Positions 1 to 13,189 of a stretch of DNA of 64,000 bases are shown one piece after another. Within the stretch, counting starts at the first letter, position 1. Every line of letters starts with the position of its first letter. Position numbers and translations under genes: made by a program. The DNA is taken from assembly GCA_036245525.1 (NCBI GenBank), contig BTPG01000006.1, positions 71,298,964 through 71,362,963 of the forward strand, read 5' to 3'. Source of the DNA: Semisulcospira habei. Lineage: Eukaryota > Mollusca > Gastropoda > Semisulcospiridae. Under the pieces are notes generated by a model. The model worked only from the letters and a program-made list of their open reading frames with translations, was not told the DNA's origin and ran no database searches.

Positions 1-414
1 ATTAAAGGCCCGCCCTAAGCGCTCCTGGAGCAGTCTCATCATTGCATAAAACTGTTTGACGAATAGCAACACCTAAGATATGAATGTGTTATAATGGCTC
101 ATAACGAGTGGCTACGGTTGCTATTTCCTTTATAACTGCGTGATGACATCACTTTGTGTCCATTTTACCGCTGAAGCTTAATTATGCGCCGCTCAACTCC
201 AAAAGCGTCAGATCCGAGGCAAAGGATATTTGTGGCTCCAAACGCCCCAGGTCCTCGAGCAAAAGAGAAAGTAGCTGGCGATCTGATATAATGGCCTTTG
301 TGGGGCTATAGCACAGTCAGGTGTCTTAGTTAATCTGTCCGTGAGTAAAACACTCAGTTATGCCCGGAAATCGATGTAACAGGTTTGTACGGTCGCCGCG
401 GACGCATAATTAGT
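1..414. other. No gene seen
   Basis: Unique-looking sequence without open frame, repeat or splice pattern that I can support. Confidence 0.5.
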
Positions 415-640
415 TTAACTCATTCTACCCCAGACACACCACAGCAGGATAAGGGTCCACCATGATAGTTCAAGGGTGATGCCAGAATAGCTTGGCGCCT
501 ACGGGCGCCAAGCTATTCTGGATGATCACCCTTGAACTATCATGGTCGATCTGTGTCCTGCACTGCAATGCAGTCTTGAGAGGACAGGGGCAAAGAAAAA
601 ACCAAATTTAGTAGTTTTGGTGTTGGGGTAGAATGAGTTA
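415..640. mobile_element. Family A TTAA hairpin MITE
   Basis: Reference copy. Ends are TTAACTCATTCTACCCC and its inverse GGGGTAGAATGAGTTAA. The centre is a near-perfect hairpin, ACCATGATAGTTCAAGGGTG then GCCAGAATAGCTTGGCGCC, loop TACG, and their inverses (457-546). A TTAA target with CYC(A/T)TT ends suggests piggyBac-type mobilisation; there is no ORF. Confidence 0.75.
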
Positions 641-734
641 AGAAGTTCTACCTTTTTAGACTTTCGCAGGAAAATGAACATCTCACCCGACTAATAGCCT
701 CTTCACTGCCGAAAACAATGAACACCATTCTACT

Positions 735-801
735 GCAAGAGGTGTAGATCCTCATGAGCCCCCGTAAATGCGGGGCTCTCATGAGGATTTATGCCTCTTG
801 C
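735..801. repeat. Family B hairpin core
   Basis: GCAAGAGGTGTAGATCCTCA and inverse. Outer flanks CTTCACTGCCG are recognisable near 702. A more decayed core lies at 1028-1092. Confidence 0.55.
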
Positions 802-1282
802 TGAAACTTTTTATGTCCATTTTTCATAGGACGACTGGCGCTCTTTGCGCCTCAGACTACAAGGTACGAAGTGGCAAAGATCCTGAGGGGGAGGGAAGGG
901 GGGCGGGGTAGCTGAAGCCACACCCCTTACTGCCTTTTATTGGCAGCCTTTTTCAGACCGAAAGGGAGAGGGTGGGTGCTAGGGGATTTATTTTCTCTCT
1001 TGCACAGAGAGGTGCCCATCTGCAAGTGACGTAGATCTTCATGTACCCCCGAGTAGTGCAGGCGCTCATTAGAATTTATACGCCTTGCTAGTGCCATTTT
1101 CATATGTTTAACTCTCTGGCTGTCGGCCGTGATTTTTGTAGAAGGGATTCCTGTTTAACTCTTTGAGCACTCGCAGGTTAATAGGATCTATGCGTCTTGC
1201 ATCCGTATTTACAGGAATCTGCTCCAGGCATTAAAGGGTTAATAATTGGCAATAATGCCTCTATGAAAGTTCTTAGCACAGT

Positions 1283-1353
1283 TTAACTCATTCGCAGACA
1301 GCCGCATCCGCATAAGCCGCGCATTCGGATGTGGCTGGCCGCGAATGAGTTAA
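1283..1353. mobile_element. Short TTAA palindrome
   Basis: TTAACTCATTCGCAGACAGC to GCCGCGAATGAGTTAA. Related to the perfect copy at 11315-11367. Further TTAA half-elements lie at 1105-1245. Confidence 0.55.
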
Positions 1354-1520
1354 TGCTGCACAAAAGAGCTAAACATGACTTAAGAAGTTTGATGTTGGAA
1401 AATGAAACATTTTCCTGTTCTTCATTTCGACACGTGCGCGTATACGCAGGGGCAGCAGGCAAAAAACCTCTGTTACAAGTGCCTACTCAAGTGGATTGTT
1501 ATTTAAAATGGTAGACATTA

Positions 1521-1734
1521 TTAACCCAGTGTGTCCCAGGTACGAAATACCCACATTTTGGAGTTGTCCTCTGAGGACTGCATTACAATTCAGGAGACAG
1601 ATCGACCATGATAGTTCAAGGGTGGTGCCAGAATAGCTTGGCGCCTATAGCCGCCAAGCTATTCTGGTACCACCCTTGAACTGTCATGGTCGATCCATAT
1701 CTTGCTGTGGTGTGTCGGGGACTGAATCAGTTAA
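1521..1734. mobile_element. Family A hairpin MITE
   Basis: TTAACCCAGTGTGTCCC to GACTGAATCAGTTAA; the hairpin at 1604-1695 has the loop CTATAG. Confidence 0.7.
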
Positions 1735-1854
1735 CTGAGGAAATATAACATGGGGGAAGGGGGGGGGGGGAAGTTACCTGTTTACAATTTAACGTGTTGT
1801 ATCAACCACACAAGATATTTGAAAAACTGGACACAATAATTATATGGTTTGAAA

Positions 1855-1960
1855 ATGTTTTCACCCCAGGTGTGTTCGAACCCGTGACCTTTCAAACGAG
1901 ACTCAATCAGTAGTCCAGTCTTACGTCCCCAGGCAACGAGGTGATCGGACGATCGTTCGT
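1855..1960 (-). repeat. tRNA-like SINE head
   Basis: The minus strand holds GACTGGACTACTGATTGAG and GGTTCGAACAC (B-box-like) at tRNA spacing. It does not fold into a plausible full tRNA; treated as a SINE relic. Confidence 0.35.
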
Positions 1961-2099
1961 TAGTTAAAATTTATTGTCCCTACGGCATCAGAGATGATCA
2001 GAGACTAGCTGGTTTAGGTTTAGGGTGCATTATAGCAGTTTTTACAATATTACGACAGCGGGGAGGGGAAAAAAGGAAAGAAAGAATTGTGATCGGTCG

Positions 2100-2398
2100 A
2101 GATGGTTAGTCCGGGTTTAACGTCCACAGCACCGAGGTGATCATGGACGGCCCTGACGGGCGGGTTATGGGGGACAGGAAAATCCATTGCCTATGGAGTA
2201 CGACCTGAACACTGATCAACTCAGGCGCACTCCAACTTTGATTTACCAGGACCTTTCAACGGACATGCTATTGAACAAATCCGTTTTCTCCCCCTGGATA
2301 TTGGAGTCCAGTCGGGACGGGATTCGAACCCACGACCCGGCGATTCCCTTCGCTCTCCTGCTCCGACGTTTAACCGCCTGAGCTATTTCGGACTCTAT
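2100..2398 (-). mobile_element. tRNA-derived SINE (family S1), full length
   Basis: The minus strand begins GTCCGAAATAGCTCAGGCGG (A box) and has GGTTCGAATCC (B box) about 55 bp on, then a tRNA-unrelated body ending GTGGACGTTAAACCCGGACTAACC. Same family as 35214-35529 and 35547-35859. Confidence 0.75.
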
Positions 2399-2411
2399 CG
2401 GTCGAGAGTCT

Positions 2412-2643
2412 AAGGGCTGGCTTAACTGGGCGAGACAAACCCGAACCATGTCTCGGCGAGACACCCGAGACAGTCAATGCGAGATACCCGTGCCACCCGT
2501 ATATTAGGTTCGGCGAACTCTGCGAGACAAGATCAGACGTGCCGAACCTAATAAACGGGTGGAACGGGTATCTCGCATTGACTGTCTCGGGTGTCTCGCC
2601 GAGACATGGTTCGGGTTTGTCTCGCCCAGTTAAGCCAGCCCTT
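2412..2643. repeat. Giant near-perfect palindrome
   Basis: Arms 2412-2514 and 2541-2643 are complementary with only a few differences over 103 bp, spacer 26 bp. Tips AAGGGCTGGCTTAACTGGGC. Rich in GAGACA/TCTCG words. Probably a fold-back MITE. Confidence 0.7.
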
Positions 2644-2682
2644 TATTACGCTCCCCTTTAATTCAACATTGAGAACCCGGGG

Positions 2683-2763
2683 CCATGAGTATAGCCATGC
2701 GCCAGCCACTAAGCAAGATGTTCCGCTATAGCGGAGCACCTTGCTTAGTGACTGGCGCAGGGT
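2683..2763. repeat. Hairpin, GCCACTAAGCA family
   Basis: TGCGCCAGCCACTAAGCAAG, apex CCGCTATAGCGG, inverse arm. Related half-copies at 4048-4085 and 60414-60450. Confidence 0.5.
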
Positions 2764-3049
2764 TAAGCTCAGTCATGCAAATGAGGCACGTAGTATAGGC
2801 AAATTTTAGCAGTCAACCCTGCCCTGGAGCAGATTTGCTTTGAGCTTGAGGAGGAGGACTGGGCATTGTTTTTACTTCCCTCAGGCTCTTGCAGGGGAAT
2901 AGTTCAGAACGCTTATGCCACCATCTGAAATGGCCATTGATCCTCACTGACCCTGCAAACAGCAGAGTCTTATGAAAAATAACTTGATGCCCCTTGCTGG
3001 CTCCATTTTCTTCTTCTTCCTCGAACACTATCATTATATGGACAGCCCG

Positions 3050-3690
3050 GTCTTCTTTATAAATATTGCCTTGAACCGCAGGACCTCCAGGCTTCCATAG
3101 AGTTTGCGGGACACCCCTGTCTCCTCCAGCCAGTGTCTCGTCTAAGGGTTGTGAACGTGGGGCAGGTCTGTAGCACGTGGTCTGTTGTCATGCTACCAGA
3201 GTTGCATGGGCACTGGTCTGACTGGCCAATTCCAAACTTGGTGTGGAGATGGCAGTTCACTTTGTTATGGCCGGTGGGTAGTTGGAAGATAACTACCTGC
3301 TCCGGTCTGGTCAGTAGGTGATAGCCATCTGTTTTGTTATAGCTGGGGTGTTCTCGCAGCCACTTTGTTTTCTGCTTGTTTTTTTATGATATTCTTGGAT
3401 TTTGCATAGGACGTTGTTTTGTCTTCTTGGGTTGTTAAAGATCCCTCCTTTGCTAGCCTGTCGGCACTTTCATTGCCTCTCACCTTGCCTGTCGGCACTT
3501 TCATTGCCTCTCACCACTGCAGCACGACCGTGTGTGTTGTACAAAGGGAAGCGAGTGCCAAAAACAGATCAGTTAGGTCCTTGTCTTTTGGTGTTTATAG
3601 GGTCTGTAGGATGGAGAGGGCATCAGTGAGAAACACAATGGAGTCAGATGTCTCCGGGCAGTTTTTCACTGTGGTTACACCGCTGGCTCC
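3050..3690 (-). pseudogene. LINE 3' fragment: RNase H and C-terminal Cys/His region
   Basis: Minus-strand frames give SIVFLTDALSILQTL and LASLCTTHTVVLQW (RNase H-like), then LTRPEQ, FQLPTGHNKVNCHLHTKF and CPCNSGSMTTDHVLQTCP, a common C-terminus of RNase H-bearing LINEs. Frames are broken several times. A family A MITE begins immediately beside it at 3693. Confidence 0.6.
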
Positions 3691-3692
3691 AT

Positions 3693-3906
3693 TTAACCCT
3701 TTTAGCGCCACATGCGCATTTCCCGAATGTTGGAAGTGTTACTTAACGACTATGTACCACTTGCAGGAGGTGGATAGACTCTGATAATTCAAGGGTAGTG
3801 CCAGATTAGCTTGGCGCCTGAAGGCGCCAAGCTAATCTGACATTACCCTTGAAATAACATGGTCAATCAATCTCCTGCTGTAGGGTGTTGGCGCTAAAAG
3901 AGTTAA
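3693..3906. mobile_element. Family A hairpin MITE, TTAACCCTTTTAGCGCC subtype
   Basis: Ends TTAACCCTTTTAGCGCC and GGCGCTAAAAGAGTTAA. The CCCTTT start is the form seen in vertebrate piggyBac MITEs. Hairpin 3780-3863. Confidence 0.75.
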
Positions 3907-4096
3907 ATCCTGCTTTACATGGTTTTGTCAGCCATAACCTGCTTATCAAAGCGACCCTCATGGAAAAATATGAATGTATTGCGTCCCTGAGGTGACGAGC
4001 TTAAAAGGGTTATGGATGGGTCAGTTGCACGATTGGGCTTGAATCCTGCACAAGCCACTAAGCAGGGTGCTTAATGTCTTGCGCAGGATTTAAGCT

Positions 4097-4224
<128 letters not shown>

Positions 4225-4486
4225 TCTTTAAGATCGCATAATTGATTACCTGGCCTCAGATGCGTGATTGAGCTTATGGCTTGCCTATTGTGAGCGTGAA
4301 ACATAATCAAACACAGAAATGTGGGTGTAACCGTTACCGTTTTGTTCTCCGATACATTGTTCAGTAATACTGAGCCTCTTACAATGAATCATAGAAAGAA
4401 AGCTATCATTTACAATTTCCAACACATGGAAAAAAATCGGTATCATTCATGAAATTTTTACAAAGTGACAATTTAATATGTTTTTT

Positions 4487-4487
4487 A

Positions 4488-4574
<87 letters not shown>
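4487..4574. repeat. (ATT)n microsatellite
   Basis: About 28 ATT units, slightly interrupted at the left edge. Confidence 0.95.
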
Positions 4575-4577
<3 letters not shown>

Positions 4578-5009
4578 AGTAGGTAAGAAGTTGTTGGGGT
4601 TTTTTTATCCGACGGTGTGCATGGCCGAAACTAAGTGTAAAGTATATGAAAGAGAAGATTTAAAATCTGCTTGAGATATTGTGTTATGTTATTTGTCACC
4701 TACATTGTACAATACAACATATTGCTAAGTAATAAAATATTGTACGAAACTTTATAATTACACAACAGTTACCGTGATGCTCAATCAATAGTGTAGGCAA
4801 AGGAAATAACTTTTGCATTTTTTCTTTATATGATTACAAACCCCTTTGTTTCTCTCTGGTGTGATTTATACGAAAACAAAGGCAATAACAAAGGCAATAA
4901 TAACCTCAGTTTGCTTTACATGTATGTAAACCAGACCCATTTGGATATAGAACTGTCGGCTCATCGAGACAAGTAGATTCATTAATTGTTTTTGTTGTAT
5001 TTTGTTTAG

Positions 5010-5020
5010 TTTGTGTGCGT

Positions 5021-5051
<31 letters not shown>

Positions 5052-5052
5052 A

Positions 5053-5123
<71 letters not shown>

Positions 5124-5140
5124 TGTGTATGTGTGTTTTG
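5010..5140. repeat. (GT)n microsatellite
   Basis: GT repeat interrupted by GAATGT; T/G-rich flank to 5265. Confidence 0.95.
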
Positions 5141-5388
5141 TTTGTTTTGTTTTGTAGTTGTTGTTGCTGGTTGTTGTTGTTGGGGTGATGTTTTTGTTGT
5201 TGTTGTTGTTTTAGTTTGTTTTGTTTGTTGTTGGTGTTTCTGCTGGGTTGTTGTTTTGTCGCATCAATGTTAGGTTGTGTGAAAAAATAGTCCGCTCAGT
5301 GCCAGCTGACGCACATTGTGTTTCTGTAATCTTCGTCAAGACCAAAATACCCTAGATGCCTCAGAAACATGGATTCAAAGTGATGTCA

Positions 5389-5490
5389 GCAAGCGGCATA
5401 GATCCTCATTGGTACCTGCAACTGCGGGGGCTCATGAAGATCTATACCTCTTGCAGTTAGGTAGTGTTTCTCGGCACTGAACGGGTAATG
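5389..5490. mobile_element. Family B MITE, right half intact
   Basis: Hairpin 5389-5455, then TCTCGGCACTGAACGGGTAA. Confidence 0.55.
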
Positions 5491-5755
5491 ATAGCTTTTA
5501 TGACGATGATCACATTTTCATAGTTGCCTGACCTCTTTGACGTGTCATGCACTTTTATTTTCATATTATCGCGTAATCCCGAATGCTTGCTTTTTTTGTC
5601 TTGATGCTGAGGATTGTTGTTGATGGGTTTGTTTGTTTTGTTGTTGTTGGAGGGGGGGGGGGGGCGTTTTATTGTTGTTGGGAGGGGAGAGTTGTTTGTT
5701 TGGGTTTTTTTCCGGGGAGGGGAGGGGGGAGTCGTTGTTTCGTTGTTTCATTTGT

Positions 5756-5969
5756 TTAACTCATTCAACCCTGACGCACTACAACAGAAGATGGGTCGGC
5801 CATGATAATTCAAGGGTAGTGCCAGATTAGCTTGGCGCCGACAGGCGCCAAGCTAATCTGTCACTGCCCTTGAATTATCATGGTCGATCCATCTCCGGCA
5901 ACTGGTGCATAGTCATTAGATGACGCCTCCACAATTCGGGAAATACGGCAGCCGGGCTGAATGAGTTAA
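5756..5969. mobile_element. Family A hairpin MITE
   Basis: TTAACTCATTCAACCCTG to GGGCTGAATGAGTTAA; hairpin arms TAATTCAAGGGTAGTGCCAG and inverse. Confidence 0.75.
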
Positions 5970-6313
5970 GACGAACAATCGCCGACTTATTCCGAGTTCA
6001 CTTTCGTCTAATATGAGAATGTATGTCGGCACGTGCGTTTGAATAGGCAAACTTTGCCTATTTTTCAGTATCTTTGTTGTGTAACGTTTCCTCCAACGAA
6101 CGAACAAACGAACGAACAAAGTCACAAACAGAGAGATAGACAGGAGAAAGAAATTACGAAAAGAGGTAACAAATGAAGGACAAAAAGATAGAACGACAGT
6201 CAGACAGACAAGCTAACAACCCAAATGCTCTTTTGATTTTTATTCAATTGACCTAAACAATTAGTCATCACGGATCACTCATCGCTTCTGTGTGGTGTAT
6301 GTATGAGCATAAT

Positions 6314-6527
6314 TTAACCCTCTTAACCGCAAGGCCCCATTTCCCAAATTTTGGAGTTGTCACCTGGAAACTATGCACCAGTTGCCGGAGATGGTCGGAC
6401 CGTATTAATTCAAGGGTAGTGTCAGATTAGCTTGGCGCCTTTAGGCGGCAAGCTAATCTGGCACTACCCTTGAATTATCACGGTCCATCCATCTACTGCG
6501 GTAGGGCCTTGGGGCCAAATGGGTTAA
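6314..6527. mobile_element. Family A hairpin MITE
   Basis: TTAACCCTCTTAACCGCAAG to CTTGGGGCCAAATGGGTTAA; hairpin centred at 6445. Confidence 0.75.
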
Positions 6528-6619
6528 GACGTATTTCCAGCTTACACTGTAGTTTTCATTGGTTCGTCTGAGAAAAAAATGTACAGGCGTCAAATTGAAT
6601 TGTTTAGTACAATATAAGT

Positions 6620-6736
<117 letters not shown>

Positions 6737-6904
6737 AACAACAGAGTCGCGCTGGTCAAATTTGGACCTTACAACCTCATTCCGTAAGGTTCTAAATGAC
6801 AGACCAGCACACTTGATTTCGGACCTTACGCTGTAGGCCTTATTGAAGGGAAAAATACAAAAAATATTCCGAGACAGGCACATGTTAAGTCATTATAAAC
6901 TTGC

Positions 6905-7258
6905 CACAGACATGCGCGGCGGATGAGGTTAGTATTCGGTAGGTTACACAAACGGATATATTGCCGCAAATGAAGTTAGCTTTCGAGGCGCGACTCGGCA
7001 AACGGATATCAGTCATTCCGCAAATGAAGCCGGGAACTTTCGAGACGTAACACAAACGGTTATCATGCCGCAAATAAAACTAGCATTCGAGACGTGACGC
7101 AAAGGTTATCATGCCGCAAATAAAACTAACAATCGAGACGCGACACAAACGGATACACGACAAATGAAGTTAGTGTTCGAGACATGCCGCATATGCGGCA
7201 TGTCTCGAACACTAACGTCATTTGCCGTGTATCCGTTTGTATCGCGTTTCGAATGCTA
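6905..7258. repeat. Degenerate ~50-bp tandem array ending in a palindrome
   Basis: The word pair CGAGACG..ACACAAACGGATA and TGCCGCAAATGAA recurs about six times from 6905 to 7190. The last unit is mirrored around CATGCCGCATATGCGGCATG (7185-7204), giving inverted arms of about 65 bp. Confidence 0.6.
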
Positions 7259-7597
7259 GCTTTGTTTCCAACCGTACGCTATGTTACACTAGTATGAGGA
7301 ACAGACGACTGAAACCTGACGCAAGAGGAAGTAGGAGGGAGTGGCACGTCCTCGGCGGTACATATACACTTTTCACTTCCGGTGCAAAAGATGGAATACG
7401 GAGAGCTCAAGGGTAGCTGCATTAATCAGACACTAGCCTGGAGTTCCGAGGTCTATCCATCTATAGCAGTTTTTTTTTTAAATAAATCATGTAATAAATA
7501 AATAAATCAGCGCATTAAATAGGCAAATTTATCCCAATTGAAAATCGGCTCAAAGCGCCGCCGCGAACTGAACCCAACAAGCACGCTCACGTGAAAT

Positions 7598-7798
7598 AAG
7601 CAATCCAGACCAAAAAGGTGATTGCCAAGCGTGTAAAATGCAAAGAAGTACCCAACGGAGAAAAAAACACGCTTAGAAAAGACGGGTACAACACAATTTA
7701 TTAATATTTCGGGTAAATACCCTTTGTCAAAATAGACAAACAAACATAGAGATCAGCCGCTACTTATCTTCATTCGCAGAAGGAATGTGGCAACTGAA
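7598..7798 (+). repeat. Near-identical copy of the repeat at 22779-22977
   Basis: CAATCCAGACCAAAAAGGTG through GAAGGAATGTGGCAACTGAA with few differences. It lacks the inverted arm found at 22981-23050. Related pieces at 17490-17660 and 40025-40195 show inverted ACACAATTTATT units. Confidence 0.6.
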
Positions 7799-7983
7799 GG
7801 AGGTGACGTAAAATAAAAGAAAAGGAAGAACAAAAGTGCGGAAAAGTAAAAATGACGTCAACAAAAAAAACTCATAAGAGAGAGACTCGGAGAGAAACTC
7901 AACGCGAGAGACAAGAGTGTTGTAAGCGCGCGCAGGAGCGAGCAAAAGTGAAAGCGTGTGTGTGAGGTCAGAGAGAGAGAGAG

Positions 7984-9381
<1,398 letters not shown>

Positions 9382-9774
9382 AAACGGGGAGTACCCTTGG
9401 GCACGAAGTAGGCTGAGTGTCTAATACACAAAGCCTACCAAACACCAACCCGAAGGCAAACTTTAAATCACCTTCAAGTTGAGGACTACCTCGGGGAAAA
9501 ACGGGAGGACCCCGGGAGAAAAAAAAACAGCATTTAGCACAGTACACAAGTAAGAAGTCATTGAAACAAAGCAAATAATCAAATTCAGTAAGAGAATATC
9601 GGTATAAGTGGAGAGTAAGTAGTTGTGAAACCGTCTTCAAGGGTAACTAAAAAAAAAAAAACACGTTGGGTACTTCTTTACGCTCACGTGAATCACGAGC
9701 ATTCAATCACACGCTTTACAAAAGCACAGAACATTCACGTGGTGCTAAGGGCAAGCTCAAGAGAGCTACTGAAG

Positions 9775-10010
9775 TTTTGAAAATTAAAATCGTTTATATT
9801 TGAAATTTTGATTAAGTGGGCTCAAACTGATACCAAAGTCGTGAGGTAGGAAGAGCCGGAGTACCCGGAGAAAGAACTCCCGACGGTCCGCGCGAATTGT
9901 GACATTTACTAGAGAAAAGTCTGACGCCGGAAACGGGTATCGAACCTCGCACCTTTAGCATTGGTGGCAGGCGCTTTTACCACGTGGCGTTTCGCAGACT
10001 TTCCGGGGAA
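9775..10010 (-). mobile_element. S2 SINE, antisense copy
   Basis: The minus strand shows CGTGGTAAAAGCGCCTGCCA, GGTTCGATACCCG and GGGAGTTCTTTCTCCGGGTA, matching 50540-50680. Confidence 0.65.
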
Positions 10011-10080
10011 GAAGTCACATGCACCTGAAAGGGTATGAGCTTTGAAATTTTGTGTTGCCGCATGCAAGATGCCTCCTAAT

Positions 10081-10164
10081 ACCCCCCCCCCCCCAGTCCC
10101 CCCCACCCCCACCCCCTACCCCCCCCCCCAAAAAAAAAAAGTAATAACAATAACAAATAATATA

Positions 10165-10235
<71 letters not shown>

Positions 10236-10318
10236 ATTATAAATAAACAGTAATAATAGTAGTAATAATAACAATAACAATAATAATAACAATAATAATA
10301 ATATTCACGCATACACAA
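10081..10318. repeat. Poly-C, poly-A and (ATT)n cluster
   Basis: C-rich 10081-10129, A10 at 10131-10140, (ATT)n 10160-10232, then AAT-rich to 10305. Confidence 0.9.
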
Positions 10319-10600
10319 AACATTCACACACGTAATGTACACCACAAGTTTCACGACAGCATTTTTTATGAATACGTGGTATTTGTCAGAACAGTCCCCA
10401 TACAGTTTAGCTTGGCCAATGGGAAACTCAATGTTTGAGGAACATATATAGACATGTATATGTACAAGGCACAATCTGAATTCATGTTTCCTGCTTAAAT
10501 ATAAAGAAGACCTGAATCGGATGACTGGGGAGAGACTGTGGATCACAACGGAAACAGTTTCACCCCTCCACTGCCAGCAAAATGCGAACACCACTCAACT

Positions 10601-10662
10601 GCAAGAGGCAAAGAACCTCATGACCCCCCCCCCCCCCCCCCAATCTTTGCCTCTTGCTGACC
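10601..10662. repeat. Family B core with poly-C replacing the loop
   Basis: GCAAGAGGCAAAGAACCTCA then C16, then CTTTGCCTCTTGC. The GAGCCCCCGCA..TGCGGGGGCTC part has become a C homopolymer. Confidence 0.5.
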
Positions 10663-10999
10663 CTATTCATGTCCGTGTTCCTTGGATTGAGGGGACCATT
10701 TGGTGTTGGATTTGACTTGCTTTCAAAGACAACTGTACGGTCACTGGCGGCGAAGGGGACACAACTTTTGCACTGGCACTTTGGACCTACGACTCTAGTT
10801 CGTAGGATCCAAAATCACCGACTGCGCACAGTATGTGTTGAATATATTTCGCTTTATTCACAAAGATATTAATGTAAATGTTAACATGAGGGGGAAGGGT
10901 GTGGAGGGTGAAGGGTGTGGAAGGGGCAGGGTGTGTGTTGGGGGGGGGGGGGGAGAGGGTGAGGGGGGATCGACATCACGACATGACAATGTTGAAGGC

Positions 11000-11239
11000 T
11001 TAACTTATTTGAGACGTGCTGTATTGGGATATGCGGCAAGCCAGTACAGCACGTCTGAAATGTGTTAACTCTTTGTCGGTATCCGGATTTTCTTTTGTCG
11101 CGATGATTCCTGCAGAAATTTATTGCGACAAAAACCGCTACCGACAGCCAGAGGGTTAACTCATTCGAGACGTGCCGCGGCCTCCGGATACGCGGCTTAT
11201 GCGGCGTAACCGGAGGCGGCACGTCTCGAATGAAATAAG
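11000..11239. mobile_element. Three back-to-back TTAA palindromes sharing junctions
   Basis: 11000-11068 (TTAACTTATTTGAGACGTGC..), 11065-11159 (TTAACTCTTTGTCGG..) and 11156-11239 (TTAACTCATTCGAGACGTGC..). Each shares its TTAA with the next; none codes. Confidence 0.6.
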
Positions 11240-11314
11240 TACTAGTCGACACCTAGTAATTCCGAAAATCAGCTCCCCTAGACGTTCGCCTTTTTACCCG
11301 TTTACGACTCCATC

Positions 11315-11367
11315 TTAACTCTTTCGCGGCCAGCCGCATCCGGATGCGGCTGGCCGCGAATGAGTTA
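11315..11367. mobile_element. Minimal TTAA palindrome
   Basis: TTAACTCTTTCGCGGCCAGC, apex CATCCGGATG, then inverse to GCGAATGAGTTAA: 53 bp, almost pure terminal repeats. Confidence 0.6.
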
Positions 11368-11419
11368 ATCAACAGACCTGTTGCCCTTCTTTAATAATAA
11401 TTAATAATATTATTATTAC

Positions 11420-11600
11420 CAGTTATTAAATAAGCGCTTTACCTAATTCTGCGAATCGACTCAAAGCGGAGCCGCTAATTGAACCCAACACGAATGCCCA
11501 CGTGACACACGCATTTCACTCTGAAGACAAACACAGTACAAGACAAACACAGGCCATTCACGTGGTGCAAAGGGTCAGCTCAGCTACTGAGGTTTCGGAA
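11420..11600 (-). repeat. S2 SINE 3' half, antisense
   Basis: Holds the inverted GCGCTTT..AATCGACTCAAAGC end and CACGTGAATGGC-type section also seen at 9655-9770, 7520-7600 and 48540-48700. Confidence 0.45.
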
Positions 11601-11836
11601 TTTTTGATCGCTTGTCATTTGAAATTTATAACGTGGCCTCAAAAGATGATCTATGTATGCTGTTTCAAGGCACAAGACAGTAAGTCCGTATTTGTGAAAA
11701 GCGAGATTATCAATGCAACACGAGGAAAATGTTGCTTTTCTAAAAATCATGAACTTAATGTCTTCTGCCTTGACGGGACAGTTTTCATGGGCATTAACAA
11801 AATGATACACGCAAAACCAATACAACGTTAATCACT

Positions 11837-12045
11837 TTAACTCGTTGTGTTTCAGGGACAAAATACACACATTTTAGAGTTGTCCTCTCAGGCCTGCAAT
11901 TCAGGAGACAGATCGACCATGATAGTTCAAGGGTGGTCCCAGAATAGTTTGGCGCCTATAGGCGCCAAGCTATTCTGGCACCACCCTTGAACTATCATGG
12001 TCGAGCGATATCTTGCTGTGGTGTGTCGGGGCTAAATTGAGTTAA
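11837..12045. mobile_element. Family A hairpin MITE
   Basis: TTAACTCGTTGTGTTTC to GGGGCTAAATTGAGTTAA. The central arms are almost perfect around the loop CTATAG. Confidence 0.75.
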
Positions 12046-12700
12046 AGCACGTCGAACATACTATGAATTTGACCCGGGAAAACTGACCTCCAAATGACCC
12101 AAACTCACCATTGACTGTCCAAACTGTATAGTTGCCATGGCGCCTCTTGTTTCTATGCGACGTGAAAGTGAGCGCTGGCTTCATTTAAAATTCTGTTTTG
12201 CCAGATAAAATTCGTAATACAATCGGCGGGCATTAAGTACATGTATCCTCCCCCCGCTCCCACCACTTTACTCATCTCTTTGGCTGTTTACTGCAACGTC
12301 ATCAACTGACATTAAGAACAACAACAAAACAAAACCACTATATATGCATTCACTGTAACCATTTCACATTGAACACAAAAGTGACTCACATTCTTGGAGA
12401 AGATCAAAACCAATATGTACAAATATGAGAATATTCATAAATCATGATTGCTGAAATGTAGTACTTGATTGGTATGGCTCCTTTCGGGCAGTCAAGGTAT
12501 TCATGCACTACACCGAGCTGTCACTGTTCCTGGCGTAGTCTGACAAGAAACGGGGTGAACGATATCAACACTGATCAAGCTATGGTATATAAATTGCAGT
12601 TTACAAACGGAGGAAAAGGTCAGCCTTTTCCTCCGTGCAATGCTTGTGTGCAGGCCACAATAAACCAGTAACTGCCGGTAACATGCAAACACCACCCAAC
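12046..12700. other. No gene seen
   Basis: Mixed-composition sequence between a family A and a family B element; only a small hairpin at 12610-12636. Confidence 0.45.
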
Positions 12701-12701
12701 T

Positions 12702-12765
12702 GCAAGAGGTATAGATCCTCATGAGCCCAGCTTTGCGGGGGCTCATGAGGATCTATGCCTCTTGC
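12702..12765. repeat. Family B hairpin core
   Basis: GCAAGAGGTATAGATCCTCA and inverse around CAGCTTTGCG. A separate small perfect hairpin, GGAGGAAAAGG TCA and inverse, sits at 12610-12636. Confidence 0.6.
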
Positions 12766-13189
12766 TGAAACCTTGTTTAAATGGCGGCTGGAGATCTTAG
12801 AATTACAATAAATTCAGAAACGTAATCTGGTCCAGTCCCAGCGAGGCGGTGAAGTTCTCTAAGGGACTTTTGCACTGCTTCCTTCCCCCAACCACCCTTC
12901 TACTCTTTTTTCCTCTGACCTCCTCCCCCACCCCCACCCCCATACCCTCCCACCCCCCATTAATATTCAGTGACTGCACTTGCTTCATGAACTTCTTGTG
13001 GCGTTTGTTCACTACTTTTTATCACTGTCAGATTGCTCTGAACAATGCTATGTTATAACATGAAATCTCATTCTCACCGGGAAAACTTCTACTTCTCTCC
13101 GACCACAGTCTCCACCCTCTGTTCTCTAGAAGCCATATGGAGTGTCTCAGAATTGTGCGAGTGCACAACAATCATTACTTGTTCATCGC

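Noticed and set aside
457..546. Bacterial-type terminator or CRISPR-like repeat
   Set aside because: Hairpins are dispersed single units with TTAA ends, not regularly spaced arrays, and the genome is eukaryotic.
3419..3784. 121-codon plus-strand frame
   Set aside because: Antisense to an RNase H-type LINE remnant.
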